Source of the DNA: Alphaproteobacteria bacterium
Lineage (GTDB): Bacteria; Pseudomonadota; Alphaproteobacteria; Caulobacterales; Aquidulcibacteraceae
Direction of reading: 5' to 3'
NCBI GenBank assembly: GCA_018969015.1
Contig: JAGWZE010000025.1
Location: 1 to 51,565 of the forward strand
DNA length: 51,565 nt
Below are positions 26,073 through 34,253 of the stretch, piece by piece; the first letter of the stretch is position 1, and each line of letters opens with the position of its first letter. The notes below the pieces were generated by a model that worked only from the letters and a program-made list of their open reading frames with translations, was not told the origin of the DNA and did no database searches. The position numbers and the translations under genes are program-made.

Positions 26073-26534
26073 TCAATTTCCCGCGACGATCACCTCCCCG
26101 CGGAAGGAATTGGCGATGAAACAGCGCTCATGCGCCTCGTGATGCAAAGCGGCGACGTCAGCGGGCGTCGGGATCTTCGCGCCCGACCACATCACCTGCG
26201 GGTTCAGCGTCACACGCGTCAGCGCGATCTTGCCGCGGTCGTCCTTGCCCATCTGGCCCCGCGCTTCGTCGCGGTAGCGATCGACGACGAAGCCGGCATG
26301 CCGCGCGAGATCGAGGAACCACAGCATGTGGCAATTCGAGAGCGCCGCGACGAGCAACTCTTCCGGATCCGCCGCATCCACCTTCGAAAGCGGCGGGCGC
26401 ACGACGCTCGGGCTCGACGACCCGGCGATCGAAACGCCGCCATCGAAGCTGATCGTGTGCGCGCGCGAATACTTGCCGTCCGTGAACGGCTGATCCCCGC
26501 GTTCCCAGAGGATCGTGGCGTCGTGGGTGCTCAT
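26073..26534 (-). CDS. OsmC family protein
   Basis: A 153-residue OsmC/Ohr-superfamily protein. The two redox cysteines are in LLVAALSNCHMLWFLDLA and EAHERCFIANS, with the Glu of ADPEELLVAALS and an N-terminal Arg-containing strand as in the family; these proteins reduce organic hydroperoxides with thiol cofactors. The gene lies inside the fatty-acid cluster, between the acyl-CoA dehydrogenases and the thiolase, where it may deal with lipid peroxides; this link is inference. About 117 bases separate it from the thiolase and a large palindrome separates it from the dehydrogenase upstream. Confidence 0.88.
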   Translation of the reverse strand: MSTHDATILWERGDQPFTDGKYSRAHTISFDGGVSIAGSSSPSVVRPPLSKVDAADPEELLVAALSNCHMLWFLDLARHAGFVVDRYRDEARGQMGKDDRGKIALTRVTLNPQVMWSGAKIPTPADVAALHHEAHERCFIANSFRGEVIVAGN

Positions 26535-26566
26535 GCGCGCCCACCCGCAGCGCCGTCACCCCTCAT

Positions 26567-26679
26567 CCGTCTCGCGCGCTTTGCGCGCGATCCACCTTCT
26601 CCCACAAGGGGAGAAGGTCGCTGCAGTGGTCCTTCTCCCCTTGTGGGAGAAGGTGGCCCGAAGGGCCGGATGAGGGGTG
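26567..26679. repeat. Large palindrome: two CTTCTCCC-hairpin units tail to tail
   Basis: CACCCCTCATCC (left) and GGATGAGGGGTG (right) are exact inverted ends. Between them are CCACCTTCTCCCACAAGGGG and its inverted partner CCTTCTCCCCTTGTGGGAG, each a hairpin, with side hairpins CGCGCGCTTTGCGCGCG and GGCCCGAAGGGCC. The arrangement is the reverse of that at 22220. It sits between the OsmC and acyl-CoA dehydrogenase genes. Confidence 0.8.
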
Positions 26680-26709
26680 AACCACCGGCGTCTGCGATTG
26701 CGCGCAGCA

Positions 26710-27873
26710 TCAAAGCGTCCGCGCGATCAGCATCTTCATGATCTCGTTCGCGCCGCCATAGATGCGCTGGACGCGCGCATCGCGATACATCTGCGCGATC
26801 GGGTATTCGTTCATGTAGCCCCAGCCGCCGTGCAGCTGGAGGCACTCGTCCACCACTTCGCACTGCACGTCGCTGACCCAGTACTTCGCCATCGACGCGG
26901 TCGCCGCATCGAGCTTGCCCGCGAGCAGAAGCTCCGTGCACGTGTCGCAGAACGCCTTCGCGACGGTCGCTTTCGTCTTGCACTCGGCGAGCTTGAACTG
27001 CGTGTTCTGGAAGTCCCAGATCGTCTTGCCGAACGCCTTGCGGCCTTTCACGTATTCCGTCGTCAGCGCGATCGCGCGCTCCATCATCGCCACGCCCTGG
27101 AGGCCGATCTGCAGGCGCTCCGACGGCAGCTGCTGCATCAGCTGATAGAAGCCCTGGCCTTCCGACGGGCCCAAGAGGTTCGACGTCGGCACGCGGACTT
27201 CGTCGAAGAACAGCTCCGAAGTGTCCTGCGCATCCTGGCCCACCTTGTCGAGGTTGCGGCCGCGACGGAAGCCTTCGACCTCATCGGTCTCGACGAGGAT
27301 CAGCGACGTGCCCGCCGCGCCCTTCGAGGCGTCCGTCTTGGCGACGACGATGATCAGGTTCGCCGTCTGGCCGTTGGTGATGAAGGTCTTCGAGCCGTTG
27401 ATGACGTAGTGGTTGCCGTCGAGCTTGGCCGTGGTCTTCACGCCCTGCAGGTCAGAGCCCGCGCCCGGCTCCGTCATCGCAATGGCGCCGACGAGCTCGC
27501 CCGACGCCATGCGCGGCAGCCAGCGCTGCTTCTGCTCTTCCGAGCCGTAGTGGAAGATGTACGGCGCGACGATCGCGTTGTGCAGCGAGGCGCCGAAGCC
27601 GTCGATGCCCATCTTGCCCATGACGTCGATGAACACCGCCTCGTGCGCGAACGTGCCGCCGGCGCCGCCATATTCGGCCGGCGTGGAGAGGCACAGAAGC
27701 CCCGCCTCGCCCGCCTCGCGCCACATCTCGCGCTCGACGATGCCGTCCTCGCGCCACTTCTTCATGCGGCTTTCCGGCGCGTGCTTGGTGAAGAAGTCCA
27801 CCACGCCCTTCTCGAAGATGCGCAGCTCTTCGTCGTCACGCCACTTGGCCGTCGGCAGGTCGATCGCGCCCAT
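26710..27873 (-). CDS. Acyl-CoA dehydrogenase
   Basis: A 387-residue acyl-CoA dehydrogenase of usual length, taking electrons from acyl-CoA to electron-transfer flavoprotein. Signatures: ELVGAIAMTEPGAGSDLQGV (first family motif), the FAD/ETF strand INGSKTFITNGQTANLIIV, and QLHGGWGYMNEYPIAQMYRD followed by IYGGANEIMKMLIARTL. The usual catalytic Glu is in YGGANEIM, as in short/medium-chain enzymes. GGAGAG precedes ATG 27873. It lies 23 bases downstream of the 593-residue dehydrogenase gene and is surely in the same operon. Confidence 0.94.
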   Translation of the reverse strand: MGAIDLPTAKWRDDEELRIFEKGVVDFFTKHAPESRMKKWREDGIVEREMWREAGEAGLLCLSTPAEYGGAGGTFAHEAVFIDVMGKMGIDGFGASLHNAIVAPYIFHYGSEEQKQRWLPRMASGELVGAIAMTEPGAGSDLQGVKTTAKLDGNHYVINGSKTFITNGQTANLIIVVAKTDASKGAAGTSLILVETDEVEGFRRGRNLDKVGQDAQDTSELFFDEVRVPTSNLLGPSEGQGFYQLMQQLPSERLQIGLQGVAMMERAIALTTEYVKGRKAFGKTIWDFQNTQFKLAECKTKATVAKAFCDTCTELLLAGKLDAATASMAKYWVSDVQCEVVDECLQLHGGWGYMNEYPIAQMYRDARVQRIYGGANEIMKMLIARTL

Positions 27874-27896
27874 GGTCTCTCTCCCGTTTTGGTTGT

Positions 27897-29678
27897 TCAG
27901 AACGCTTCCGCGGCCAGCGCCATCACGGCGTCGGCGCCGGTCTTCAGCTTCGTCAGGTGCATCGCGCCTTCCGGCGCCATGCGGGTGATGAAGTAGCGGC
28001 CGGTGACGAGTTTCGTCGCGTAGTAGGGATCGGCGTCGCCCTTCTTGGCGAGCGCGGTCTTGGCCATGATCGCCCACATGTAGGTGAGCGCCGTGACGCC
28101 GAAGAGCTGCAGATAATCGTGGCTCGCCGCGCCGGCGTTGTCGAAGTTCGACATGCCGTTCTGCATCAGCCACATCGTGCCGTCCTGCAGCTGGGCCTTC
28201 GCGGTCGCGAGCGCGTCGACGAACGGCTGCAGCTCGGCATCGCCCGTGTTGGCGCCGATCCACTCGTCCATCTCGTTGAAGAAGGCGAAGATCGCGCGCC
28301 CGCCATTGGCCGCCAGCTTGCGGCCGACGAGATCGAGCGCCTGCACGCCGTTGGTGCCTTCATAGATGAGCGTGATGCGCGCATCGCGCATGAACTGCGA
28401 GGCCGGATAGTGCTCCGTGAAGCCGGAGCCGCCATGCACCTGCAGCGAATCCGAGATGTGGCGGAAGCCCTCGCCCGTCAGATACGCCTTCAGCACCGGC
28501 GTCATCAGGCCCATATAGTCGTTGGCCTTCTGGCGCAGCGCGTCGTCGGGATGCTTGTGCGAAAGGTCGCCATAGAGCGCCGTCCACAACAGGAAGGCGC
28601 GCGCGCCTTCGTTGAACGCCTTCGCGTCCATCAGCATGCGGCGCACGTCCGGATGCACGATCACCGGATCGGCCGGGCCGTCGGCGTTCTTCGGGCCCGT
28701 CAGCGAACGGCCCTGCAGGCGCTGCTTCGCGAAATCCACCGCGTTCTGATAGGCGATCTCGCTCATCGCGAGGCCCTGCAGACCGACACCGAGACGCGCC
28801 TCGTTCATCATGACGAACATGACCTTGAGGCCTTCGTTCTCCTTGCCGATCAGGTAGCCCGTCGCATCCTCGTAGGACATCACGCACGTCGCGTTGCCGT
28901 GGATGCCCATCTTGTGCTCGAGGCCCACGCACGTCGCGGTGTTGCGCGCGCCGAGCGAGCCGTCCGCGTTGACCATGAACTTCGGCACGATGAAGAGCGA
29001 GATGCCCTTCACGCCCGCCGGCGCGCCTTCGATCCGCGCCAGCACGAGATGGATGATGTTGTCCGTCAGGTCCTGATCGCCGCCGGAGATCCAGATCTTC
29101 TGGCCGGTGATCTTGTAGGAGCCGTCCGCCTGCGGAACCGCCTTCGTGCGCAGGAGTCCGAGATCGGTGCCGCAATGCGGCTCGGTGAGGTTCATCGTGC
29201 CGGCCCACTCCCCGCTGGTGAGCTTGGGCAGGTACATCTCTTTCTGTTCCGGCGTGCCGGCCTCGTGGATCGCCGAATACGCGCCGTGCGTCAGGCCCGG
29301 ATACATGCCGAACGCCATGTTGGTGGCCGAGACCATCTCGTTCACGGCCACGTTCAGCACCGCCGGCAGGCCCTGGCCGCCATAGGTGGGATCGGACGAG
29401 AACGACACGTACCCGCTCTCGACCATCTGCTTGTAGGCGCCCTTGAAGCCCGGCGGCGTCTTCACGCCCTCCGGCGTCCAGGTGCAGCCCTGCTTGTCGC
29501 CAATGCCGTTGAGCGGCAGCAGCGTGCCCGCCGTGAACTTCGCGGCCTCGTCCAGGATCTGCGTCGCCACGTCGAGCGGCGCGTCGGCGAAGCCCGGCAG
29601 GTTGGCGTACTTGTCGTACTGGAGCACGTCCTCAAGGAGGAAACGGAAGTCCCGCAACGGCGCAGAATAGACCGGCAT
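27897..29678 (-). CDS. Large acyl-CoA dehydrogenase, DmdC-like
   Basis: A 593-residue acyl-CoA dehydrogenase with the extended N- and C-termini of the group that includes 3-methylmercaptopropionyl-CoA dehydrogenase DmdC. The start MPVYSAPLRDFRFLLEDVL is typical of that group. Other marks are GTMNLTEPHCGTDLGLLRTK, KITGQKIWISGGDQDL, the FAD segment LQVHGGSGFTEHYPASQF, and the catalytic Glu region ITLIYEGTNGVQALDLVGRK. The C-terminal extra helical domain (about 470-593) is present. Most such genes act in general fatty-acid degradation, and no other DMSP genes are here, so a DmdC function should not be assumed. GGGAGCGACAC precedes ATG 29678. Confidence 0.92.
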   Translation of the reverse strand: MPVYSAPLRDFRFLLEDVLQYDKYANLPGFADAPLDVATQILDEAAKFTAGTLLPLNGIGDKQGCTWTPEGVKTPPGFKGAYKQMVESGYVSFSSDPTYGGQGLPAVLNVAVNEMVSATNMAFGMYPGLTHGAYSAIHEAGTPEQKEMYLPKLTSGEWAGTMNLTEPHCGTDLGLLRTKAVPQADGSYKITGQKIWISGGDQDLTDNIIHLVLARIEGAPAGVKGISLFIVPKFMVNADGSLGARNTATCVGLEHKMGIHGNATCVMSYEDATGYLIGKENEGLKVMFVMMNEARLGVGLQGLAMSEIAYQNAVDFAKQRLQGRSLTGPKNADGPADPVIVHPDVRRMLMDAKAFNEGARAFLLWTALYGDLSHKHPDDALRQKANDYMGLMTPVLKAYLTGEGFRHISDSLQVHGGSGFTEHYPASQFMRDARITLIYEGTNGVQALDLVGRKLAANGGRAIFAFFNEMDEWIGANTGDAELQPFVDALATAKAQLQDGTMWLMQNGMSNFDNAGAASHDYLQLFGVTALTYMWAIMAKTALAKKGDADPYYATKLVTGRYFITRMAPEGAMHLTKLKTGADAVMALAAEAF

Positions 29679-29745
29679 GTGTCGCTCCCTTGCCCGAGGA
29701 CCGCCACCGGCGTCCCGGGTCGTTGTGATGTGACGCGGCGCGTGG

Positions 29746-30201
29746 TCAGCCCGTGCCGTCCATGCGCCGGCGCGCTTCGCGCTCAAAGGCGCGGGCGGCC
29801 GAAACGCTCGCCGGCGACGCGGGCTCCGCGAGGCGCGCCTCCAGCCAATTGATCCCGTTCTGAAGCGCCTCCATGGCGCCTACGAGGTCCTCGCGCTGGG
29901 CCTCCAGGGCGACCATGCGCGCGCGATACTTCTTCAGTGCGGTCGCCATCTGCGCGCGCTGGCCGTCGCCAAGATCATAGAGGTCGAGGATCTCGCGGAT
30001 CTCGGAGAGCGGGAACCCGACGCGCTTGCCGCGCAGGATGAGTTGGAGCCGCGCGCGGTCGCGCACCGAGTAAACGCGGTTCAGCCCCTCGCGCCGCGGC
30101 GAAAGCAGCCCTTTGTCTTCGTAGAAGCGCAGCGCCCGCGGTGTGACCTTGAACTCGCGGGCAAGCTCGGAAATGGAATAGGTGCGTTCCGGTTTGACCA
30201 T
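29746..30201 (-). CDS. MerR family regulator of the acyl-CoA degradation cluster (LiuR-like)
   Basis: A 151-residue MerR-type repressor/activator. The winged helix is YSISELAREFKVTPRALRFY then EDKGLLSPRR; LQLILRGKRVGFPLSEIREI completes the DNA-binding domain and a dimerisation coil follows (MATALKKYRARMVALEAQRE). There is no metal-binding cysteine, as in the LiuR-type regulators of fatty-acid and branched-chain amino-acid catabolism. It is the first gene of the reverse cluster, 67 bases ahead of the large acyl-CoA dehydrogenase. The palindrome 46 bases upstream overlaps its promoter, so it probably controls itself and the cluster; the ligand may be an acyl-CoA (inference). Confidence 0.88.
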   Translation of the reverse strand: MVKPERTYSISELAREFKVTPRALRFYEDKGLLSPRREGLNRVYSVRDRARLQLILRGKRVGFPLSEIREILDLYDLGDGQRAQMATALKKYRARMVALEAQREDLVGAMEALQNGINWLEARLAEPASPASVSAARAFEREARRRMDGTG

Positions 30202-30233
30202 CGGTGCGCCTCGCCAATGTCCAGCCGGGCTGG

Positions 30234-30262
30234 GGGATAGCTGCCGTTGACGTGAACGTCAA
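30234..30262 (-). promoter_or_regulatory. Promoter of the fatty-acid cluster with embedded MerR-type operator
   Basis: On the minus strand, -35 TTGACG (30262-30257), a 17-base spacer and -10 TATCCC (30239-30234) precede the MerR gene. The -35 is one end of the perfect inverted repeat TTGACGT-N2-ACGTCAA (30247-30262), the natural binding site for the gene's own product. Confidence 0.7.
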
Positions 30263-30298
30263 GACCCGCCGGGTGGTCACCGGCCGAGGGGACTATCC

Positions 30299-30715
30299 AT
30301 GCGTTCATTGAAGTTCGTCGCCGCGAGCGTCGCATTCGCGACGGCGCTGGTCGCCGCCCCGGCCGCACTTGCGGTCGACACCAATCTTACCGGCTCCTGG
30401 ACCGGGGGCTACGTCTCGGCCGACAAGGGCGACGTGAACACGTTCGACATGAAGCTCACCTCGACCAACCGGACCTTCTCCGGCACGGCGACGGAGGTGA
30501 ACATCTTCGGCGCCGACGACGTGCTGTTCCTCACGTCCGAGATCAGCGGAATGGTCAAACAGGACGGGTCCGTCTCGTTCGTAAAGACCTATGACGGCGC
30601 CGGCGGGGTGTCCCACAGCGTCACCTATACGGGCCAGCTCGACGACAGCGGCCGGCGGATCCGCGGCACGTACCGCGCCGAAACGATCACCGGCAAATTC
30701 GAAATGGTGCGCTGA
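30299..30715 (+). CDS. Small secreted protein, unknown function
   Basis: A 138-residue exported protein: signal peptide with FVAASVAFATALVAAPAALA, then a mature domain of about 115 residues rich in beta strands (LTGSWTGGYVSADKGDVNTF, FSGTATEVNIFGADDVLFLT, GQLDDSGRRIRGTYRAETIT). The repeated W/G-x-x-G strand pattern suggests a small beta-barrel or lipocalin-like fold, but I know no family. It is divergent from the MerR gene, so the MerR operator lies in its upstream region and could influence it too. GAGGGG precedes the ATG. Confidence 0.7.
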   Translation: MRSLKFVAASVAFATALVAAPAALAVDTNLTGSWTGGYVSADKGDVNTFDMKLTSTNRTFSGTATEVNIFGADDVLFLTSEISGMVKQDGSVSFVKTYDGAGGVSHSVTYTGQLDDSGRRIRGTYRAETITGKFEMVR

Positions 30716-30727
30716 GCCCGGCGCCAG

Positions 30728-30758
30728 GGACGCCGCCCCGCCACGCGCGGCGGCGTCC
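30728..30758 (+). terminator. Hairpin after the small secreted protein gene
   Basis: GGACGCCGCC (30728-30737) and GGCGGCGTCC (30749-30758) form a perfect 10-base-pair stem with an 11-base loop, 12 bases after the stop. There is no T-run, so it may be a transcript-stabilising hairpin rather than a classical terminator. Confidence 0.5.
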
Positions 30759-30809
30759 TGACCGGCGCGCCAAAGGGCGGATAACGCCCCAACAGTCGCA
30801 AACGTGACC

Positions 30810-30877
30810 GACTCACGGTTTACCGGTCATTAAGCACGCGACCCGGTAAGTCGGTGCGGATTTTCGACTGCTGAGTC
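30810..30877 (+). promoter_or_regulatory. Cell-cycle-type control region: two GANTC sites and a CtrA-like box
   Basis: GACTC (30810-30814) and GAGTC (30873-30877) are CcrM methylation sites. Between them TTTA-N7-TTAA (30819-30833) differs from the CtrA consensus TTAA-N7-TTAA at one base. All three lie within 110 bases of the start of the PodJ-like gene. Confidence 0.5.
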
Positions 30878-30917
30878 GGCCTCCTAACGAGCGTCGATCA
30901 GGCCAAGGTAGGACGAG

Positions 30918-33900
30918 ATGAGCGCTGGAACGTGGGGCGGCCGCGCGATCGATCCGAGGGTGCGTGAAGCCGCGCTCGAGGCCGCGCGCCGCCATGGCCT
31001 GCAGCTCGGCGGCTGGCTCGGCGACGCCCTCCAGTCGCATGACTCGAAAGAGCCCCTGCCCGCGCTCGATCTCGAAGACCAGGATTTCAGCCGCGCCGCC
31101 GGCAAGCGCATCGCCGAGGCGCTGGAGCGCCTGGCGCAGCGCATCGAGGCCGCAGAGCAGCGCTCGTCCCTCGCCGTCGTCGGCCTCGATCGCACCGTCG
31201 TCGGTCTCGCCTCCCGCATCGACGACACCGAGGTCGGCGCCCGCGAAGAGGCGTTGCGCCTGCTCGCGCTGGTGGGCGAGCTCAAGAGCGCGCAGGACAC
31301 GCTGCTCGAACGTCTCGCCCGCGCCGAAGACGACACCCGCATCTCGGAACTGAAATCGGCGGTCGAGCGCATCGACGCCGAACTTGCGCGCGTCACCTAC
31401 CGCCTCGACGGCGATCTCGCGCGCCTCGCCGAACGCCTCGACGGCACCGGCGAAGCGGTCGCCGCCTCGATCGAGCAGGTGCGGCTCGAAGCGCAGCAGG
31501 CCGAAGACCGCCAGGCCACGCGCGCCGACGCGATCGAGCAGCGCCTCACCGCGTTCGAAAATCTGCGCGAGCAGGCGCACGACGCCCTGCACGACATCGA
31601 GATCGCGCTGCGCGCCGCCATCGACGAAGCCGATGCGCGCCTGAGCGGGCGCATCGCGGAATCGTCCGGCGCCGCGTTCGGCCGGATCGAGGAAGTCGCC
31701 GACCGCATCGAGGACCTCGACGCCAGCGCGACGCGACGCGCCGAGGAAATCCAGGCGCAGATCGACGCCGCCGCGGATTCGCAGGCCGCCGCGCTCGCCG
31801 AGGTCGAGCAGCGCGTATCCGACACGACGCAGTCGTCCCTCGCCGCGCTCGATGCGCGCATGGCCGAAACGCTCGCCGATCTGCGCGCGAGCGTGAAGGT
31901 CGCGGCCGATCGCGCCGCCGTCGCCGAGACCACGGCCGACGCCGCGGCGCGCGCGCTGGGCGACGCGGCCCACGCGCTCAATGCCCGCATCGCCGCCGTC
32001 GAGACCGGCGCCGCCGAAGCCGCTTCCCGCGCGAAGGACATGGAAGCCGTGTTCGATGCGCGCGTGGCCGATCTCGCCACGTCGGTGGATTCGCTGCGCG
32101 GCGCGCTCGACGCGGCGTTCCTCACACTGCGCCCCGAGGACATCGAGGCCGCGGTCTCCGACGTCAATCGCCGCATGGCCGCCGCAGAAGGCCGTCAGGC
32201 GCAGACGATCGAAGCCGTCTCGGTCGAGATCAAGCGTCTGTCCGAAGCGCTCGACAAGCGCATGCGTCTGCTCGAAGACGCGCACCAGAAAGCCGATCTG
32301 CCGAAGCTCATCGATGCGATGCAGGCGCAGACGGCGCAGCGCTTCGGCGCCGTCGACACCCGCGCCGCCGAAACCGCCGCCGCGCTCGCCGCGCGCTTCG
32401 ACGCCCTCGAGGCCCAGCTCGAAGCCGCGCGGGCCGATCTGCGCCGCGAGATCGAGACGACTGTGAGGGCCGTCGATCAGCAGCTGCAGGCCCGCCTGGA
32501 CGGCGCGCTCGACGAGATCGACGCGCGCCTCACCGCCGCCGAGACGCGCCCGGCCGCGCCCCGACCGGCTTCGTCGACGGAGACGACGCGTCCGGAATTC
32601 GACGCGTCGCTGATCTCGGTGCCGACGCCGGTGCCCGTGCGCGAACCGACCGACATCGGCTATCGCGACGAGCCGCCTGCCCCCGCGCCGGCCATCGCCG
32701 CCGCGCCCGCGACCACGACCGCGACAACCGCGACCGCGACCCGCTGGGACGAACTGGACGCGGAGCTCGATCTCGAGCCCGAAGCGCCGACGCTCGAACT
32801 CGACGAGTCCGTGGACTCCCACACGCCGCTCGCCGGCGTGCATGATCCCGAAACCGCGTTCGACTTCCTCCGCAACGCGCCGGCCACCGAGCCGCTCGGC
32901 GACGTCACGCCCGGGTTCGACGTCGGCTTCGACGCACCGCCCGCCACGTCGCTCGACGACGGCGACGACGACGACGCGTTCGAGATCGCGCGGCCCGCAG
33001 CGCGCGCCGCCGCCCCCGCACCCGCCCCCGCGGCCAAGACCGCCAGCGCCGACGACGACTGGGGCCTGCCGGCCTCCTTCACCGAGGCGGACGACGGCGC
33101 CACCGCCGAGGCGCCGCCCGCGCGCCGCGGCCTGCTCGACACCGATCCCGATCTCGACATGGATCTTCTCGAGGCGCCCTCGGCCGAAACGCCCGGCGCT
33201 GCGCGTCCGTCGCGTCCGAGCGACTATCTCAGCGAAGCGCGCCGCGCCGCGATGGAGGCGGCTGCGCCCACCACCACGCGCAAAGGCCTCACCGGCTCGC
33301 GCCGCACGCTCGTCTACACGACGGTGGGCCTCGTCGCCGTCACCGGCGCCGGCGCGCTGGTCGCGCCGACGCTGACGGCCCTGCTTCGTCCGGCCGACGC
33401 GGCGAAGGAAGAGGCTCAGGCCCCCGCGCCTACGCCGCAGACGCCCGTGAGCGGCCCGCCCGGCTCGATCGCCGAAGCCGCCGCGGCGCAGGCCGCCGCA
33501 GCCGCAGCAGCCGCCGCGCCCGCCGCCGCCGCCGCCGCGCCGAAAGAAACACTCGAACAGGCCGTCGCACGCGGCGACTCCATCGCCCTCTACGAACTCG
33601 CGCGCCGCAAGCTAGCGGAAGGCGCCAACGGCGAAGGCTTCGACCTCATGAAGAAGGCCGCGGACAAGGGCCTCGCTGCCGCGCAATACCGCCTCGCCAA
33701 GCTTTACGAGCGTGGCGAAGGCGCGCCCGCTGACGTCGCCGCGGCGCGCACCTGGACCGAACGCGCCGCGCTCGGAGGCAACCGCGCCGCGATGCACGAT
33801 CTCGGCGTCTACTTCGCCCGCGGCGAGGGCGTGCAGCTCAACGAGGCGCAGGCCTTCCGCTGGTTCCGCCAGGCCGCCGACCTCGGCATGACCAACAGCC

Positions 33901-34181
33901 AGTTCAATCTGGGCGTGCTCTACCAGTCGGGTCGCGGCGTCACGGCCGATCCGGCGGAGGCGCTCTTCTGGTACAGCGTCGCCGCCGCCGCGGACGACTC
34001 CGACGCCCGCGCCCGCGCCGACCTGCTGTCACAGCGGCTCGATCCGTCCGTCGTCGCCCAGGTCCGCGCGCGCGCCACCGCATTCCGCCCCAAGCCGATG
34101 AACCCGCGCGCCAACGGCGATTTCGGACCGCAGACCTGGGCCGCCCCGCCGGCCGAAGCGGTCAATCCGGGCCGCACCTGA
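30918..34181 (+). CDS. PodJ-like polar scaffold: coiled coil, one membrane helix, Sel1 repeats
   Basis: A 1087-residue protein. The N-terminal GRAIDPRVREAALEAARRHG and LQLGGWLGDAL match the conserved start of PodJ/SEL1 proteins of alphaproteobacteria (IDPxxREAAxxAARRxGxxLGEWL). Residues about 65-545 are almost all coiled coil (heptads with ERLAQRIEAAE, RIEEVADRIEDLDA), 550-795 are acidic/Pro-rich and disordered, and a single membrane helix lies at about 797-820. An Ala-rich linker and at least four Sel1 (TPR-like) repeats follow (ALYELARRKLAEGANGEGF, AAQYRLAKLYERGEGAPAD, AMHDLGVYFARGEGVQLNE, SQFNLGVLYQSGRGVTADP). Unlike Caulobacter PodJ, it has no recognisable C-terminal peptidoglycan-binding domain. 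Likely role: organising one cell pole. Confidence 0.82.
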   Translation: MSAGTWGGRAIDPRVREAALEAARRHGLQLGGWLGDALQSHDSKEPLPALDLEDQDFSRAAGKRIAEALERLAQRIEAAEQRSSLAVVGLDRTVVGLASRIDDTEVGAREEALRLLALVGELKSAQDTLLERLARAEDDTRISELKSAVERIDAELARVTYRLDGDLARLAERLDGTGEAVAASIEQVRLEAQQAEDRQATRADAIEQRLTAFENLREQAHDALHDIEIALRAAIDEADARLSGRIAESSGAAFGRIEEVADRIEDLDASATRRAEEIQAQIDAAADSQAAALAEVEQRVSDTTQSSLAALDARMAETLADLRASVKVAADRAAVAETTADAAARALGDAAHALNARIAAVETGAAEAASRAKDMEAVFDARVADLATSVDSLRGALDAAFLTLRPEDIEAAVSDVNRRMAAAEGRQAQTIEAVSVEIKRLSEALDKRMRLLEDAHQKADLPKLIDAMQAQTAQRFGAVDTRAAETAAALAARFDALEAQLEAARADLRREIETTVRAVDQQLQARLDGALDEIDARLTAAETRPAAPRPASSTETTRPEFDASLISVPTPVPVREPTDIGYRDEPPAPAPAIAAAPATTTATTATATRWDELDAELDLEPEAPTLELDESVDSHTPLAGVHDPETAFDFLRNAPATEPLGDVTPGFDVGFDAPPATSLDDGDDDDAFEIARPAARAAAPAPAPAAKTASADDDWGLPASFTEADDGATAEAPPARRGLLDTDPDLDMDLLEAPSAETPGAARPSRPSDYLSEARRAAMEAAAPTTTRKGLTGSRRTLVYTTVGLVAVTGAGALVAPTLTALLRPADAAKEEAQAPAPTPQTPVSGPPGSIAEAAAAQAAAAAAAAAPAAAAAAPKETLEQAVARGDSIALYELARRKLAEGANGEGFDLMKKAADKGLAAAQYRLAKLYERGEGAPADVAAARTWTERAALGGNRAAMHDLGVYFARGEGVQLNEAQAFRWFRQAADLGMTNSQFNLGVLYQSGRGVTADPAEALFWYSVAAAADDSDARARADLLSQRLDPSVVAQVRARATAFRPKPMNPRANGDFGPQTWAAPPAEAVNPGRT

Positions 34182-34253
34182 CGCCATTGTCGCGCCATCG
34201 TGATTGCAGGCCCTGCGCCCGGCGCCCATAGTGCGCCGCGGGATCCCCCTGTC

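Noticed and set aside
27897-29678. DMSP demethylation gene dmdC
   Set aside because: The protein group is broad and no other dmd gene is nearby; general fatty-acid oxidation is more likely.
27957-29852. Long forward frame opposite the large acyl-CoA dehydrogenase
   Set aside because: Antisense shadow of a gene with all family motifs.
30813-32843. Long reverse frame antisense to the PodJ-like gene
   Set aside because: Low-complexity Gly/Arg product opposite a coiled-coil gene; no signal, motif or start site.
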